From assembly GCA_003222245.1 (NCBI GenBank), contig QHVH01000052.1, forward strand, positions 1 through 33,176: a DNA stretch of 33,176 nucleotides. The letters are read 5' to 3'. The notes under the pieces were generated by a model. The model was not told the DNA's origin. It worked only from the letters and a program-made list of their open reading frames with translations, and made no database searches. The DNA comes from Blastocatellia bacterium AA13 (GTDB taxonomy: Bacteria; Acidobacteriota; Blastocatellia; UBA7656). A program made the position numbers and the translations under genes. The first letter of the stretch is position 1. Each line of letters begins with the position of its first letter. This document shows, in pieces, positions 23,214 to 32,700 of this stretch.

Positions 23214-24446
23214 GTGCCTCGAGTTTTATTACTTCTGCCGACCACCACCTATCGCACGAAGGCCTTCCTCGATGCGGCGCTTAAACTCGGCGTCGAAGTA
23301 GTGGCCGCGAGCGAGAGAAAAAATACCCTCGCCGCAAGCAATCCCGATACTCTCCTCACGCTGAGCTTCTTTGATCCCGAGGAGGCAGGACGCGAGGTGC
23401 TTGCCTATAACGCGAAATATCCGATCGATGCGATTATCCCGGTCGACGACAATACGGCCGTTATCGCGGCTCATCTTGCGCGAAGCATCGGCTTGAAGCA
23501 CAACTCCCTCGAGTCGACAGAGGCGGCAAGAAACAAGCATCGGATGCGAACTGCGCTGAAGTCCGCCGTCGTTCGGGCGCCCGCCTTCACTCATTTCTCG
23601 CTCGACGACAATATTGACGCCGTCGCCGAGCAAATCTCTTATCCCTCGGTTGTGAAACCGGTTTCTCTGTCAACAAGCCGCGGGGTAATGCGCGCTGATG
23701 ATCGCCGGCAGTTCGTTGATGCGGTTCACAGATTAGATAGAATTCTCTCACTTCCAGAGGTCAGCCGCCGCGCGGGAGCATCGTCTCGCGATGCTCTTGT
23801 GGAAGAGTTCATACCGGGCTTCGAGGTCGCCCTCGAGGGCATGGTTACGGACGGGCTTCTGCGAGTGCTCGCGATATTCGACAAGCCCGATCCATTAAAT
23901 GGCCCTTTCTTCGAGGAGACCATCTACGTCACTCCATCGAGCCTCCAAGAAGAAGTACAAGATGAGATTCAGTCCACCACCTCCGCGGCGGTTCGGGCGA
24001 TGGGGCTGACACATGGCCCAATTCACGCCGAGCTTCGAGTGAATGAATCCGGCGCCTGGGTTATCGAGGTTGCCGCGCGGACGATCGGAGGATTGTGTTC
24101 TCGCACCCTTCGATTTACGGACGGAGTGTCGCTCGAAGAACTAATAATATTGCACGCACTGCATTACGATACTTCGAATATTGAGAGGGAGAGATCCGCG
24201 GCCGGGGTCATGATGATACCGATTCCGCGCGCCGGTGTGCTCAGACACATCACCGGCGTTGAAGAGGCGTTAAGAGTGAAGGAAATCGAGGATGTCGTCA
24301 TCACGGCGCATATAACTCAGGAATTACTTCCACCTCCTGAAGGGGCGAGTTATCTCGGCTTCATTTTCAGCCGTGCCGAATTGCCCGCGCGCGCGGAAGC
24401 GGCTCTACGCGAGGCTCATTCGCTGATTCAATTCTCGATTGAGTAA
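23214..24446 (+). CDS. ATP-grasp carboxylate-amine ligase family protein
   Basis: A 410-residue ATP-grasp protein. The N-terminal half (MPRVLLLLPTTTYRTKAFLD, IDAIIPVDDNTAVIAAHLA) is a pre-ATP-grasp fold. SYPSVVKPVSLSTSRGVMRA (about 142-161) is the ATP-binding strand and loop. VEEFIPGFEVALEGMVTDG is the second nucleotide segment, and HAELRVNESGAWVIEVAART then IGG holds the Mg-binding Glu residues. Such enzymes make an amide or peptide-like bond via an acyl phosphate. This one resembles the single-chain amino-acid/dipeptide ligases, but the substrates are unknown. The start is GTG 23214, about 30 bases after a good promoter. It is divergent from the AMP ligase, and no cluster partner is apparent. 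Confidence 0.88.
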   Translation: MPRVLLLLPTTTYRTKAFLDAALKLGVEVVAASERKNTLAASNPDTLLTLSFFDPEEAGREVLAYNAKYPIDAIIPVDDNTAVIAAHLARSIGLKHNSLESTEAARNKHRMRTALKSAVVRAPAFTHFSLDDNIDAVAEQISYPSVVKPVSLSTSRGVMRADDRRQFVDAVHRLDRILSLPEVSRRAGASSRDALVEEFIPGFEVALEGMVTDGLLRVLAIFDKPDPLNGPFFEETIYVTPSSLQEEVQDEIQSTTSAAVRAMGLTHGPIHAELRVNESGAWVIEVAARTIGGLCSRTLRFTDGVSLEELIILHALHYDTSNIERERSAAGVMMIPIPRAGVLRHITGVEEALRVKEIEDVVITAHITQELLPPPEGASYLGFIFSRAELPARAEAALREAHSLIQFSIE

Positions 24447-24461
24447 GACTGCTCGCCTGAT

Positions 24462-24484
24462 ATGCCGTCTGCTACAGCCGGCAT
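24462..24484. terminator. Weak hairpin between convergent genes
   Basis: ATGCCG (24462-24467) pairs with CGGCAT (24479-24484) around an 11-base loop, between the ATP-grasp stop and the convergent small exported-protein gene. No U-tract follows, so this is a weak terminator candidate. Confidence 0.3.
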
Positions 24485-24498
24485 GCTTTGCGGTTCGC

Positions 24499-24861
24499 TC
24501 ACTTGCTGGTCGGGCTTGCATCGCGATCGTTAACAAGGACTTGTCCATGGTCCACGGTCACGCTGTCATTTTTATTCAGGAGACCGTAGTGTCGTCCATT
24601 GACCTCCAAATCCTCGCCTCGGATCACGACTTCGGCGTCTCTGCAGGGCGCAAAGCGATAAGCTGCTTGTCCGCCTTCAGTGTCCGGAAGCCTTTCCGGC
24701 GGAGGAACACTCAATCGGTAACAGTCCGTCACGGCAACTTGATGCGTTCCAACGCTCGCTTCAACCTTGCCGAGTAAGAGATTGTTTGATCGCCGACAAT
24801 AGAAGACACAGAATGCGGCAATGCAGAAACTTAGAAATACCGTAAGAAATAGCTTTTTCAT
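24499..24861 (-). CDS. Small exported or membrane-anchored protein, unknown
   Basis: A 120-residue protein. Residues 3-21 (KLFLTVFLSFCIAAFCVFY) form a hydrophobic signal or anchor followed by CRRS. The remaining ~95 residues contain two Cys (in TDCYRL and APCRD) that could form a disulfide outside the cell, and a repeated beta-type pattern (DLEVNGRHYGLL, SVTVDHGQVLVN). No family is recognised. A purine-rich AAAGG lies just upstream of the ATG at 24861, and the positively charged start followed by a hydrophobic core supports a real gene. It is convergent with the ATP-grasp gene. Confidence 0.65.
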   Translation of the reverse strand: MKKLFLTVFLSFCIAAFCVFYCRRSNNLLLGKVEASVGTHQVAVTDCYRLSVPPPERLPDTEGGQAAYRFAPCRDAEVVIRGEDLEVNGRHYGLLNKNDSVTVDHGQVLVNDRDASPTSK

Positions 24862-25130
24862 TTCCAGCCTTTGACTCTTCGAAAATGTTGGATTAGCGGC
24901 GTGATAGATGCCGCCATAGTATACGGCTGCAGCTTCGCGGAATGTTCATTCTTAGGGAGCCCACGCGAACTTTGATTCCGCATGTGTTTGAAATCCGAGC
25001 GTCTTGACGGTTGCCGACATGATACTCTCTAACTTTCACCGCGACGATTTCGCGATGCGGGTATGATTGAGTGTTCCTCGTTGCAGCACTATTGCGATTA
25101 AACACGGGGTGGTCCGGGATTCATAGTTTT

Positions 25131-25541
25131 ATGGCAGCCATCAAAGTTAATGTGATCAGCCCGGGTAGATGCCATATTGAGCATATCGCGTCCGGCGCCG
25201 TGATTGAGACGGATCTTCCGAAGGAATACGGCGGCGATGGTCGCGCCTTCTCGGCAACTGACCTGCTGGCAAGTGCGCTAGGCGCTTGCATAGCAACCAG
25301 CATCGACAGAGTTGCACTCCGGAACGGTATATCACTAGAGGGCATCTCGATCGAGGTAAACAAGGAGCTTTCGCAAGAGCCCAAACGAGTAAAACGGTTA
25401 GCGGTGTGCATCGATATCGCCGCGACTGTTTCAGACGCTGTAACGGTGAAGCTATTGCGTGCGGCGCGAAGCTGCCCCGTCCATCGAAGCCTTCATCCTG
25501 AAATCGCGGTAGAAATCACTCTGACGGGCCATGCCGATTAA
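25131..25541 (+). CDS. OsmC-family peroxiredoxin-like protein
   Basis: A 136-residue OsmC/Ohr-type protein that reduces organic or inorganic peroxides with two cysteines. The conserved Cys pair is Cys53 in SALGACIATSIDRVA and Cys115 in ARSCPVHRSL, and FSATDLLASALGAC is the family hallmark. A Glu/Arg partner is expected near the peroxidatic Cys. The start is ATG 25131, where family similarity begins (MAAIKVNV). A longer frame from a GTG at 25071 is unsupported. It lies 116 bases upstream of hutH, which has its own promoter, so the genes are probably separate units. Confidence 0.9.
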   Translation: MAAIKVNVISPGRCHIEHIASGAVIETDLPKEYGGDGRAFSATDLLASALGACIATSIDRVALRNGISLEGISIEVNKELSQEPKRVKRLAVCIDIAATVSDAVTVKLLRAARSCPVHRSLHPEIAVEITLTGHAD

Positions 25542-25618
25542 TGACGTATTTTCTGCACACCGAGTCGTCGGAAAGTGAAGAATTAGACACGTCTCAGTCA
25601 CCAGGCCTCCTTTCTTGA

Positions 25619-25647
25619 TTGACTCACCCATAGACCGAATGAATACT
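25619..25647 (+). promoter_or_regulatory. hutH promoter, apparently leaderless
   Basis: TTGACT (25619-25624) and AATACT (25642-25647) are separated by 17 bases. Transcription would begin around 25653-25655, only 3-5 bases before the ATG at 25658, which has no ribosome site. This suggests a leaderless mRNA. Confidence 0.6.
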
Positions 25648-25657
25648 TCATTGCACG

Positions 25658-27148
25658 ATGATAGAGATCAATGGCTCGTCGCTCACTCTCGAACAAACCA
25701 GCGCAGTAGCAGATGGCGAAAAAGTCTCGCTTAATCCAACCGCAATCGACGGAATCGACCGTGCACGGAAGTTTGTGGAAGCCATTGTCGCCGGCGGCGA
25801 CGTTGTCTATGGCATAAACACCGGATTCGGCAAGCTCGCCGACGTGACGATTCCCGCCCACCGGCTGAGAGAGCTTCAGGTTAATCTGGTTCGCTCGCAT
25901 TCGTGCGGAGTCGGTGAGCCTCTTTCCGAACGAGTTGTGCGCGCAATGATGCTTCAGCGAGCGAATGTGCTTGCGAAGGGGTTCTCCGGCTGCCGCGAGC
26001 TTGTCGTGAACACGTTGATTCGAATGTTGAATGAAGGCGTTCACCCAAGGATACCATCGCGCGGATCAGTCGGAGCCTCAGGAGATCTCGCACCGCTGGC
26101 GCACCTCGCGCTGGTCGCGATCGGCGAAGGTGACGCAACATATAGAGGCAAGTTGATGAGCGGCAGCGAAGCAATGACCCGCGCGGGAATTCCGCCGCTC
26201 GTCCTGGAGGCCAAGGAGGGACTCGCGCTTCTTAACGGAACCCAGGCGATGACTTCCGTCGGAGGCCTTGCGCTTCTTGCGGCGGAGCGGCTCGCCGAAG
26301 CCGCCGATGTCACGGGAGCTATGACGCTGGAAGCGCTAAAAGGAACACCGGTCGCGTTCGATGAAAAGATTCAGGCAGTGCGGCCGCACGCGGGTCAGAC
26401 CGCAAGCGCGAGAAGGCTGCGCCAGCTTATTGAAAACAGCGAGATTCGTGAGTCACATCGAGACCATTCAATCGACCCGCGAGTCCAGGACGCATACGCC
26501 ATCAGGTGCATGCCTCAAGTGCATGGAGCCGTGCGCGATGCCATAGCTCATACAAAAAGAATTTTGGAGATAGAAATCAACAGCGCTACGGACAATCCCT
26601 TGATCTTTCCGGAAGCTGGAGAGATTTTGTCCGGAGGCAATTTTCATGGGGAACCAGTCGCGCTCGCCCTTGATTACGCGGCCATTGCGGTCGCCGACCT
26701 CGGCACTATTTCGGAGCGCCGCGTTGAGCGGCTTGTGAACCCTGATCTCTCAGGACTGCCCGCGTTTCTCACCCCTCACCCGGGAACCAATTCAGGGATG
26801 ATGATCGCCCAGGTGGCCGCGGTTTCGCTGATCGCCGAGAACAACGTGCTTGCCCATCCGGCATCGGTCACTAACCTTCCCACTTCCGCGAACAAAGAAG
26901 ATCACGTGAGCATGGGTATGACATCGGCTCTCAAATTTACGCAGGTGGTTAAAAATGTGGAGGTGATTCTCGCGATCGAGCTGATGTGCGCTGCTCAGGG
27001 GTTGGAGTTCTTGAAGCCCCTCAGGCCCGGACCTCTATTGACGGAAGTCTACAACCGCGTTCGCGATCGAGTCCCGGCGCTTGAGCAGGATGCGCCACTC
27101 TCAGGATACATTGAGTCGCTTGTTGATCTCGTCGGTGACTTGAGCTGA
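25658..27148 (+). CDS. hutH: Histidine ammonia-lyase
   Basis: A 496-residue histidine ammonia-lyase, the first enzyme of histidine breakdown, which removes ammonia from L-histidine to give urocanate. The Ala140-Ser141-Gly142 triad in GSVGASGDLAPLAHLAL forms the MIO prosthetic group. The catalytic tyrosine loop is YGINTGFGKL (51-60), and NATDNPL-type ATDNPLIF plus GGNFHGEPVALALDY complete the active site. The length is normal. The ATG at 25658 lacks a ribosome site and lies a few bases after the predicted transcription start. The partner hutU is 587 bases downstream on the same strand, separated by an opposite-strand gene. hutI and hutG are not in the window. Confidence 0.97.
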   Translation: MIEINGSSLTLEQTSAVADGEKVSLNPTAIDGIDRARKFVEAIVAGGDVVYGINTGFGKLADVTIPAHRLRELQVNLVRSHSCGVGEPLSERVVRAMMLQRANVLAKGFSGCRELVVNTLIRMLNEGVHPRIPSRGSVGASGDLAPLAHLALVAIGEGDATYRGKLMSGSEAMTRAGIPPLVLEAKEGLALLNGTQAMTSVGGLALLAAERLAEAADVTGAMTLEALKGTPVAFDEKIQAVRPHAGQTASARRLRQLIENSEIRESHRDHSIDPRVQDAYAIRCMPQVHGAVRDAIAHTKRILEIEINSATDNPLIFPEAGEILSGGNFHGEPVALALDYAAIAVADLGTISERRVERLVNPDLSGLPAFLTPHPGTNSGMMIAQVAAVSLIAENNVLAHPASVTNLPTSANKEDHVSMGMTSALKFTQVVKNVEVILAIELMCAAQGLEFLKPLRPGPLLTEVYNRVRDRVPALEQDAPLSGYIESLVDLVGDLS

Positions 27149-27201
27149 TGAGATCAACCTCGCGCGACTGAAGGGCATTGAAACTAAACTGCGCCGCCGA
27201 T

Positions 27202-27525
27202 CTATCCGAGGATCAGAATTCCGACGTGATAAAGGCACACGAGCGAGTAGAGCGCGACCGTAAGTTGTATGCCGATCCGCGCGGTTCGCAGGTGCGAGAA
27301 ACTGTAGCAAAGCATAAGGCAGACGGCGGTGACCGCCATTTTGATCAAAAAGAACTCGACGGCATTTCGTCGAATCAAGGAATCCATTAAGGGGTTGCCC
27401 TCCGCAGCGATGCCGCGTCCGATGTGACGCATGGTTGCAACGGCGTCGTACCCGGACATCACAATGGAGAGCACCATGTAGAAAAACATGCGGGGGTCCA
27501 TCAGGCGCTCTTCAACTTTGATCAT
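27202..27525 (-). CDS. DUF5658-type small membrane protein
   Basis: A 107-residue integral membrane protein with three predicted helices: MFFYMVLSIVMSGYDAVATM, FFLIKMAVTAVCLMLCYSF and IGIQLTVALYSLVCLYHVGI. The DAVATMRHIGRGIAAEGNPL segment after helix 1 (Asp-x-x-T with a following EGNPLM) is the hallmark of DUF5658, a family of unknown function. A GAGGTCG ribosome site precedes the ATG at 27525. It sits on the opposite strand inside the hutH-hutU interval, so hut transcripts reading through would be antisense to it. No link to histidine metabolism is evident. Confidence 0.8.
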   Translation of the reverse strand: MIKVEERLMDPRMFFYMVLSIVMSGYDAVATMRHIGRGIAAEGNPLMDSLIRRNAVEFFLIKMAVTAVCLMLCYSFSHLRTARIGIQLTVALYSLVCLYHVGILILG

Positions 27526-27561
27526 CTCGACCTCTTCTGCTCATTCGATCTAACGCACTCG

Positions 27562-27584
27562 CGGGAATGGGGCTCCCGTTTTTT
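27562..27584 (+). terminator. Rho-independent terminator upstream of hutU
   Basis: CGGGA (27562-27566) pairs with TCCCG (27574-27578) around a 7-base loop, followed by TTTTTT (27579-27584). The stem is short. On the plus strand it would stop transcripts from hutH or attenuate a hutU leader; it lies about 150 bases before hutU. Confidence 0.5.
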
Positions 27585-27734
27585 CGCGCGCTTCTATAGA
27601 TTACTACAACGCCCCCTCCTTGCAAATTCCCCAAAATATCCGTTTGTATCCCCTGATAAGGTTATAACGGACTCTTTTGTTCCGGTCTTCTCACGGATAC
27701 TTCTGATAAAATCAACGGCATACAACGAAGCCTT

Positions 27735-29399
27735 ATGACTAAACCAACTATTGTTAGGGCGCCGCGAGGGAGCGATATGAGCTGCAAGGGATGGCATCAG
27801 GAAGGAGCCCTTCGCATGCTTATGAACAACCTCGATCCAGAGGTTGCGGAGAAACCGGATGAGCTGATCGTGTATGGAGGAACGGGGAAGGCCGCGCGCG
27901 ATTGGAAGGCCTTCAACGCGATTGTCGCCTCTCTACGCAGCCTGGAAAATGACGAAACACTGCTCGTTCAATCGGGGAAGCCGGTTGCCGTTTTTCGAAC
28001 ACACGAATTCGCCCCGCGCGTGTTGATCGCAAACGCGAATCTGGTCGGTCGCTGGTCAAACTGGGATGAGTTTCACAAGTTGGAGCGAATGGGGTTGACT
28101 ATGTACGGCCAGATGACGGCCGGCTCCTGGATCTACATCGGCAGTCAGGGAATCGTGCAGGGAACGTTCGAGACATTTGCCGCCGCTGCATCGAGACATT
28201 TCGGAGGCTCGCTCGATGGAAGGCTCGTAGTTTCCGGAGGCATGGGCGGAATGGGCGGCGCTCAACCGCTCGCGGCTGCGATGAACGGCGCGTGCTTCCT
28301 GGGAATCGACGTTGATCCCTCTCGCATAGAGAAGCGAATCGCCTCCGGCTATTGCGATCGTATTAGCTACGACCTCGACGATGCGCTTCGCCTTCTCGAT
28401 GAAGCCAGGGCAAAGGGCGAGTCTTTGTCAGTGGGACTCGTAGGCAATTGCGCGGATGTTCTGCCGGAACTCGCAAGAAGAGGGATCGTGCCTGATGTTC
28501 TCACGGATCAAACGAGTGCTCATGACCCCCTAAACGGCTATGTGCCAAACGGAATGAGCCTTGATGACGCGCTTGCACTTAGGAGGGATAATCCGAAGGA
28601 ATATCAACGCCGTTCAATGGCTGCCATTGCCGCTCACGTACGAGCGATGCTCGATCTGAAACGAATGGGCGCGGTGACGTTCGACTACGGCAACAACATC
28701 AGAGCGCATGCCCGCGAAGCAGGCGTCGAAGACGCCTTTGAAATTCCGGGCTTTGTCCCTGAATACATTCGGCCGCTTTTCTGCGAGGGGCGGGGGCCGT
28801 TCCGGTGGGTAGCTCTATCAGGCAACCGCGAGGACATCCACAAGACGGACGGGCTTGCGATGGAGCTCTTCCCCGACAATGAAATTCTGTCGCGCTGGCT
28901 GCGGCTCGCAAGCAAGCGCGTTCACTTCCAGGGACTGCCCGCGCGAATATGCTGGCTTGGATATGGCGAACGCGCCGAGTTTGGCGAAGCAATGAACGAC
29001 ATGGTTCGCACTGGAAAGCTCGATGCGCCTATCGTAATCGGCCGAGATCATCTGGACACAGGCTCGGTGGCGTCGCCATACCGTGAGACCGAAGCGATGC
29101 TCGACGGATCGGACGCGATCGCGGACTGGCCGCTTCTGAACGCGCTCTTGAACACAGCTTCAGGCGCGTCCTGGGTTTCAATTCACAACGGCGGAGGCGT
29201 CGGCATAGGTTATTCGCTTCACGCGGGACAGGTGACCGTCGCCGATGGAACCCCGGAAGGCGCTAAAAGATTGAACCGTGTTTTGACAAACGACCCCGGT
29301 ATCGGTGTCGCCCGTCACGTAGATTCCGGTTACGAATCCGCGAAGCGGACAGCCGCCGAAAGGGGCATACGGATTCCGACCGACGACGTGCAACGATGA
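27735..29399 (+). CDS. hutU: Urocanate hydratase
   Basis: A 554-residue urocanate hydratase, which adds water to urocanate to give imidazolonepropionate using tightly bound NAD+ as an electrophile. The NAD site is [20 protein letters not shown] (165-184). [32 protein letters not shown] (107-126) and [14 protein letters not shown] are conserved blocks, and Cys406 in [13 protein letters not shown] matches the active-site cysteine near position 410 in characterised enzymes. The length is normal. The ATG at 27735 has no strong ribosome site. It ends 16 bases before the convergent membrane glycosyltransferase, with no terminator between. Confidence 0.97.
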   Translation: MTKPTIVRAPRGSDMSCKGWHQEGALRMLMNNLDPEVAEKPDELIVYGGTGKAARDWKAFNAIVASLRSLENDETLLVQSGKPVAVFRTHEFAPRVLIANANLVGRWSNWDEFHKLERMGLTMYGQMTAGSWIYIGSQGIVQGTFETFAAAASRHFGGSLDGRLVVSGGMGGMGGAQPLAAAMNGACFLGIDVDPSRIEKRIASGYCDRISYDLDDALRLLDEARAKGESLSVGLVGNCADVLPELARRGIVPDVLTDQTSAHDPLNGYVPNGMSLDDALALRRDNPKEYQRRSMAAIAAHVRAMLDLKRMGAVTFDYGNNIRAHAREAGVEDAFEIPGFVPEYIRPLFCEGRGPFRWVALSGNREDIHKTDGLAMELFPDNEILSRWLRLASKRVHFQGLPARICWLGYGERAEFGEAMNDMVRTGKLDAPIVIGRDHLDTGSVASPYRETEAMLDGSDAIADWPLLNALLNTASGASWVSIHNGGGVGIGYSLHAGQVTVADGTPEGAKRLNRVLTNDPGIGVARHVDSGYESAKRTAAERGIRIPTDDVQR

Positions 29400-29415
29400 C
29401 TGCGCGGCGTTTATC

Positions 29416-31338
29416 TCAGGACTTCTTTCGATATGCCTTGATGAAGAAAGTCCGATCTCCTATTTCAGAGTCGGCGCCGGTATCCTTCCCAAAGACGGCG
29501 CACAACGAATAGTTCTGCTCGATCCAGCCCATAAGGTGTTTGCAATAATCACGTCCAAACACAACCGCGCCGAACTCCGGAGTCGGCCGGTTCGCTATAA
29601 AGATAAACCTGGTATCGGCCTGTTCGATCTGATGAATCGCCCGCTTCTCGCCCTCATCGTCAAGAAAACCCGGAGTCGTGATTTCTTCTCGCAGCGGATT
29701 GGGCCTGCCGGTGAAGAAATTAATAGACGTTCCTTCCGGCAACACAACAAGCGAATCATTCGGCGCTGTCTCGCTCTCGACGAATTCAATGGCTTGCTTG
29801 AATGCCGCCCCGAGATCGTTCGCAACGAGCATCGTTCCCCGCGATGTAGCTAACGTAAAGGTGTTGTCCTTTTTATAGCGCCCCGCAAACACGGCAGCAG
29901 TAGCGGCGATCCACATAAAAATGATCGTGAGCATGATTCCGCGAGCAAGCTTGACCGCCCGCGCTTGCTTCAAGAGATCAGGGCCGATCCGAGACGCGCA
30001 TAGCACGAACAAGATGACCGAGACCGGTAATAGGTACGATGCGTATGCGCCTCCGCTTCGAACACGAAGCAGCACCCTTACGAGGCTTGTGATCGCGTAG
30101 ACGGATAACAGAAGCACTGTGATTGAATTAGAATTGATCGATTCCCTTTTGCCGGCGCCGCGTGAGATCAGACTGCGAAACTCCGCGATAATCAGCGCTA
30201 TTAGTATCACGGGCATTGCCAGATATGGCCCTTTTTCCAACTGCATTCGCCCGGCAAAAGAAACAGCTACAAACAGGAAAGCAGCAACGAGAGTCATCAG
30301 CGATAATTGCGCTGAGCCCGTTTGATTGGGTTTGCCGTTGCTCCTGTTTTCGTTGCCCTTTCGCGAGCGGGATATTGCGAGGCTGAGCAATCCCACCGTC
30401 GCCGCGAACAGACCTACGCGCAAACTCATTCCAGCTATTTGAATCAAGGAGCCGATCGTATCGTCGAACCCGGACATTCGTTTGTTGAAGTACGCCAGCT
30501 CCGACGGCATATTGATCAGCAACAGGAAGCTGTCGCCGAACAGCGAACGAACCCCGATGCGCGCGGCGATCACACCATAGGCCGCGAGAACAATTGCGGC
30601 AGCCGGTACAATAAACGCGGAGAGCCTTGCCGTTAATAATCGCGGGCTGCTTCGGTTGAGCCATACAACCGCAAGGACGCCGGTCAACAACGGTGGTATC
30701 CCCATCTCGGTCTTCGCCAGCAAGGCCAATCCAGTTAATAAGCCCGCGGCGACTATACGCGCCGATCGCCGTCCGAATAAGTGTGGTGTTAATTTACGAT
30801 CGGCAACGTCAGTCTGAGTGACTATGTCTACATAGGCTAGAATCAGAGTAAGCGCGAGCAGACCGAAGGCGGAGCCGTGTAGGGCGGCGAACGAATACGG
30901 CAGTATGTAGTTTCCAGCTTGCTTGAAAGCGCAAAGCCACATCACACTCAACGCAGCCGCGGTCGACTCAACCCTGCCCATCAGTCTTCGAGCCAGCCAG
31001 TAGACAAGCACTACGATGATCATTGCCGTGACTATTCCATCTCCGCATAAGACGGCGAGCGAGGGACCGAATATCTTGAACAAACCCGCGTTGAGATAAG
31101 GCGAGAGCGGCCCGTAGATGTGGCGGACATCCGAATACAACATCTGACCTTGAGCCAGACGCAGGGGCTCGTTCATCTCGCGCCCGCAATCGACAAGCGG
31201 GTTGCCCCATCGCTGCCACGATATCCATAGACCGCACGCGAACGACACCGCCATTACGGCGAAGCAGGCGCCGTCTCGTCTGTCTATACTCGTCTTCACA
31301 GCGAGCGGGATTATAGGAGACCTCACAGGGTGAGACAA
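29416..31338 (-). CDS. GT39-like multi-pass membrane glycosyltransferase
   Basis: A 640-residue GT-C-fold membrane protein of the dolichyl/undecaprenyl-phosphate-mannose-type (PMT_2, ArnT-like) class. About 10-12 membrane helices lie between residues 24 and 475. The first outside loop carries DCGREMNEPLRLAQGQMLYS and DVRHIYGPLSPYLNAGLF, where the Asp/Glu of this class is catalytic. A soluble C-terminal domain follows (about 490-640; LPEGTSINFFTGRPNP). It would transfer a sugar from a lipid carrier to an extracytoplasmic acceptor. The start is TTG at 31338 (GTG at 31326 is possible), without a clear ribosome site. It is divergent from the VWA gene and convergent with hutU. Confidence 0.85.
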   Translation of the reverse strand: MSHPVRSPIIPLAVKTSIDRRDGACFAVMAVSFACGLWISWQRWGNPLVDCGREMNEPLRLAQGQMLYSDVRHIYGPLSPYLNAGLFKIFGPSLAVLCGDGIVTAMIIVVLVYWLARRLMGRVESTAAALSVMWLCAFKQAGNYILPYSFAALHGSAFGLLALTLILAYVDIVTQTDVADRKLTPHLFGRRSARIVAAGLLTGLALLAKTEMGIPPLLTGVLAVVWLNRSSPRLLTARLSAFIVPAAAIVLAAYGVIAARIGVRSLFGDSFLLLINMPSELAYFNKRMSGFDDTIGSLIQIAGMSLRVGLFAATVGLLSLAISRSRKGNENRSNGKPNQTGSAQLSLMTLVAAFLFVAVSFAGRMQLEKGPYLAMPVILIALIIAEFRSLISRGAGKRESINSNSITVLLLSVYAITSLVRVLLRVRSGGAYASYLLPVSVILFVLCASRIGPDLLKQARAVKLARGIMLTIIFMWIAATAAVFAGRYKKDNTFTLATSRGTMLVANDLGAAFKQAIEFVESETAPNDSLVVLPEGTSINFFTGRPNPLREEITTPGFLDDEGEKRAIHQIEQADTRFIFIANRPTPEFGAVVFGRDYCKHLMGWIEQNYSLCAVFGKDTGADSEIGDRTFFIKAYRKKS

Positions 31339-31592
31339 ACTCGAAGTGCGGCAAACAAACGGTAAAATTTCGTCAATAGATATGGCAGCATAATCACAGC
31401 ATCATCGTCAGGGCCATGCAACGCCCTTTGCCATCGGACTGCGCGGGTTCGCCCTACCTTTGCCGACCTCACGATTGCCAATCGCTGCTTTCGCGAACGA
31501 GACTTGCAAGCATTTCCGACGCAGACATTCTTTGCGACGCAGACCGGACAGAATGTACTGAGTTGAACCAATCTAAGGAAGTAAAACCGGTC

Positions 31593-32656
31593 ATGATGCG
31601 TCCTCGATTTCGAGCGGTAATAATCTATAAAATCTTCATTGCGGTTGTTGCATCCCTCTTTGCGATGCAGCTTTCAGGCGTTGGAACCCTGGCCAGATCG
31701 ACTGAGCAATCAAGTGATCAACGATCAGGCGAGGACACGAAACCAGCCGCTGGAGCCGAGGGCAATCCCGTCAAACCGAGCGTTCCCGCGGCGGGCACAC
31801 GCGTGCAGGGCAATTCAGGGCCAAAGATCCTCCTGGAATCTAATTTGGTGAATGTGCTGGTCACGGTTACCGATTCATACGGTAAGGTCGTGACCGGCCT
31901 GAAGAGCGACAACTTTCAGGTGTATGACGATAAGGTTGGACAAAAGATCGCCGAGTTTTCAAACGAAGACGCGCCCATCTCAATCGGAATCGTCTACGAT
32001 GTTTCAGGCTCGATGCGCGGGCGCATCAATCGTTCGATCTCCGCTCTCACTCGTTTTTTTGAGACGTCGCACCAGGACGACGATGTTTTTCTGATGGCAT
32101 TCAACAGCCGTCCGATCCTGGTTCAGGACTTTACAACGTCGCCTGAAAGCGTGCTCAGTCACCTAACGCTCGTTGACGCCAGCCAATCAACCGCGTTGTT
32201 CGACGCTGTTTATGTGGCTGTTGAGAAGATCAAGCAGGGAAGGCATGCGAGAAAGGCTCTGTTGGTCATTTCAGATGGACAGGACAATCACAGCCGGTAT
32301 GGATACAGAGAGCTTCGCGACCAGCTCAAGGAAGCCGACGTTCTCATCTACGCGATCGGAGTTACGGAGCCCTTCACGGACATGCCTGCCGATTATGGAC
32401 GTGGAGTGCTTGAGGCGATCGCGGAGATGACAGGGGGCGCGCCTTCTTTCCTGATTTTCATAACCAAGACGAGCTAATGGCAATCACGATGCGAATCGCC
32501 CTGGAGCTTCGGCATCAATATTCGATCGCCTTCTATCCTACCAGCACGAATCAAAAAGCGAAGTGGCATAAGATCAAGATCAAGCTTGAACCGCCGAAGG
32601 GTTTGGGAAACGTGTCGCTCGCTTATAAGGATGCTTATCGATCATTCGATAAGTAA
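31593..32656 (+). pseudogene. VWFA-related acidobacterial (TIGR03436-type) protein, frameshifted
   Basis: An exported von Willebrand factor A protein broken by a one-base shift. Intact parts in frame 1 are the signal peptide (IFIAVVASLFAMQLSGVGTL), LVNVLVTVTDSYGKVVTGLK then FQVYDD (the family's leading beta-sandwich) and the MIDAS motif DVSGSM (about 136-141). This frame stops at 32477. The family's ending, FFPDFHNQDELMAITMRIAL and QYSIAFYPTSTNQKAKWHKI, continues in another frame to TAA 32654-32656. Six Gs instead of the five at 32433-32437 would restore one protein of 354 residues (TGGRAFFP across the join). The start is ATG 31593 or 31596; upstream codons are not supported. It may be a sequencing error, a true pseudogene or phase variation. 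Confidence 0.85.
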
Positions 32657-32700
32657 GCTGCCGCGGAATGGCTAACAGGAAGGCGTACAAATGATCTCCT

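Noticed and set aside
23072-23248. 59-residue N-terminal extension of the AMP ligase
   Set aside because: It would run over the ATP-grasp promoter and start, and similarity to the family begins only at the ATG at 23071.
24893-25105. 70-codon minus-strand frame between the small exported protein and OsmC
   Set aside because: No ribosome site, no domain pattern, and Arg/Ser-rich composition typical of chance frames here.
25071-25130. GTG-started extension of OsmC
   Set aside because: OsmC proteins begin near MAAIKVNV; the extension adds an unrelated stretch and has no ribosome site.
31416-31592. 59-codon N-terminal extension of the VWA protein
   Set aside because: Cys-rich, unlike a signal peptide, and placed ahead of a normal signal sequence that begins at 31593/31596.
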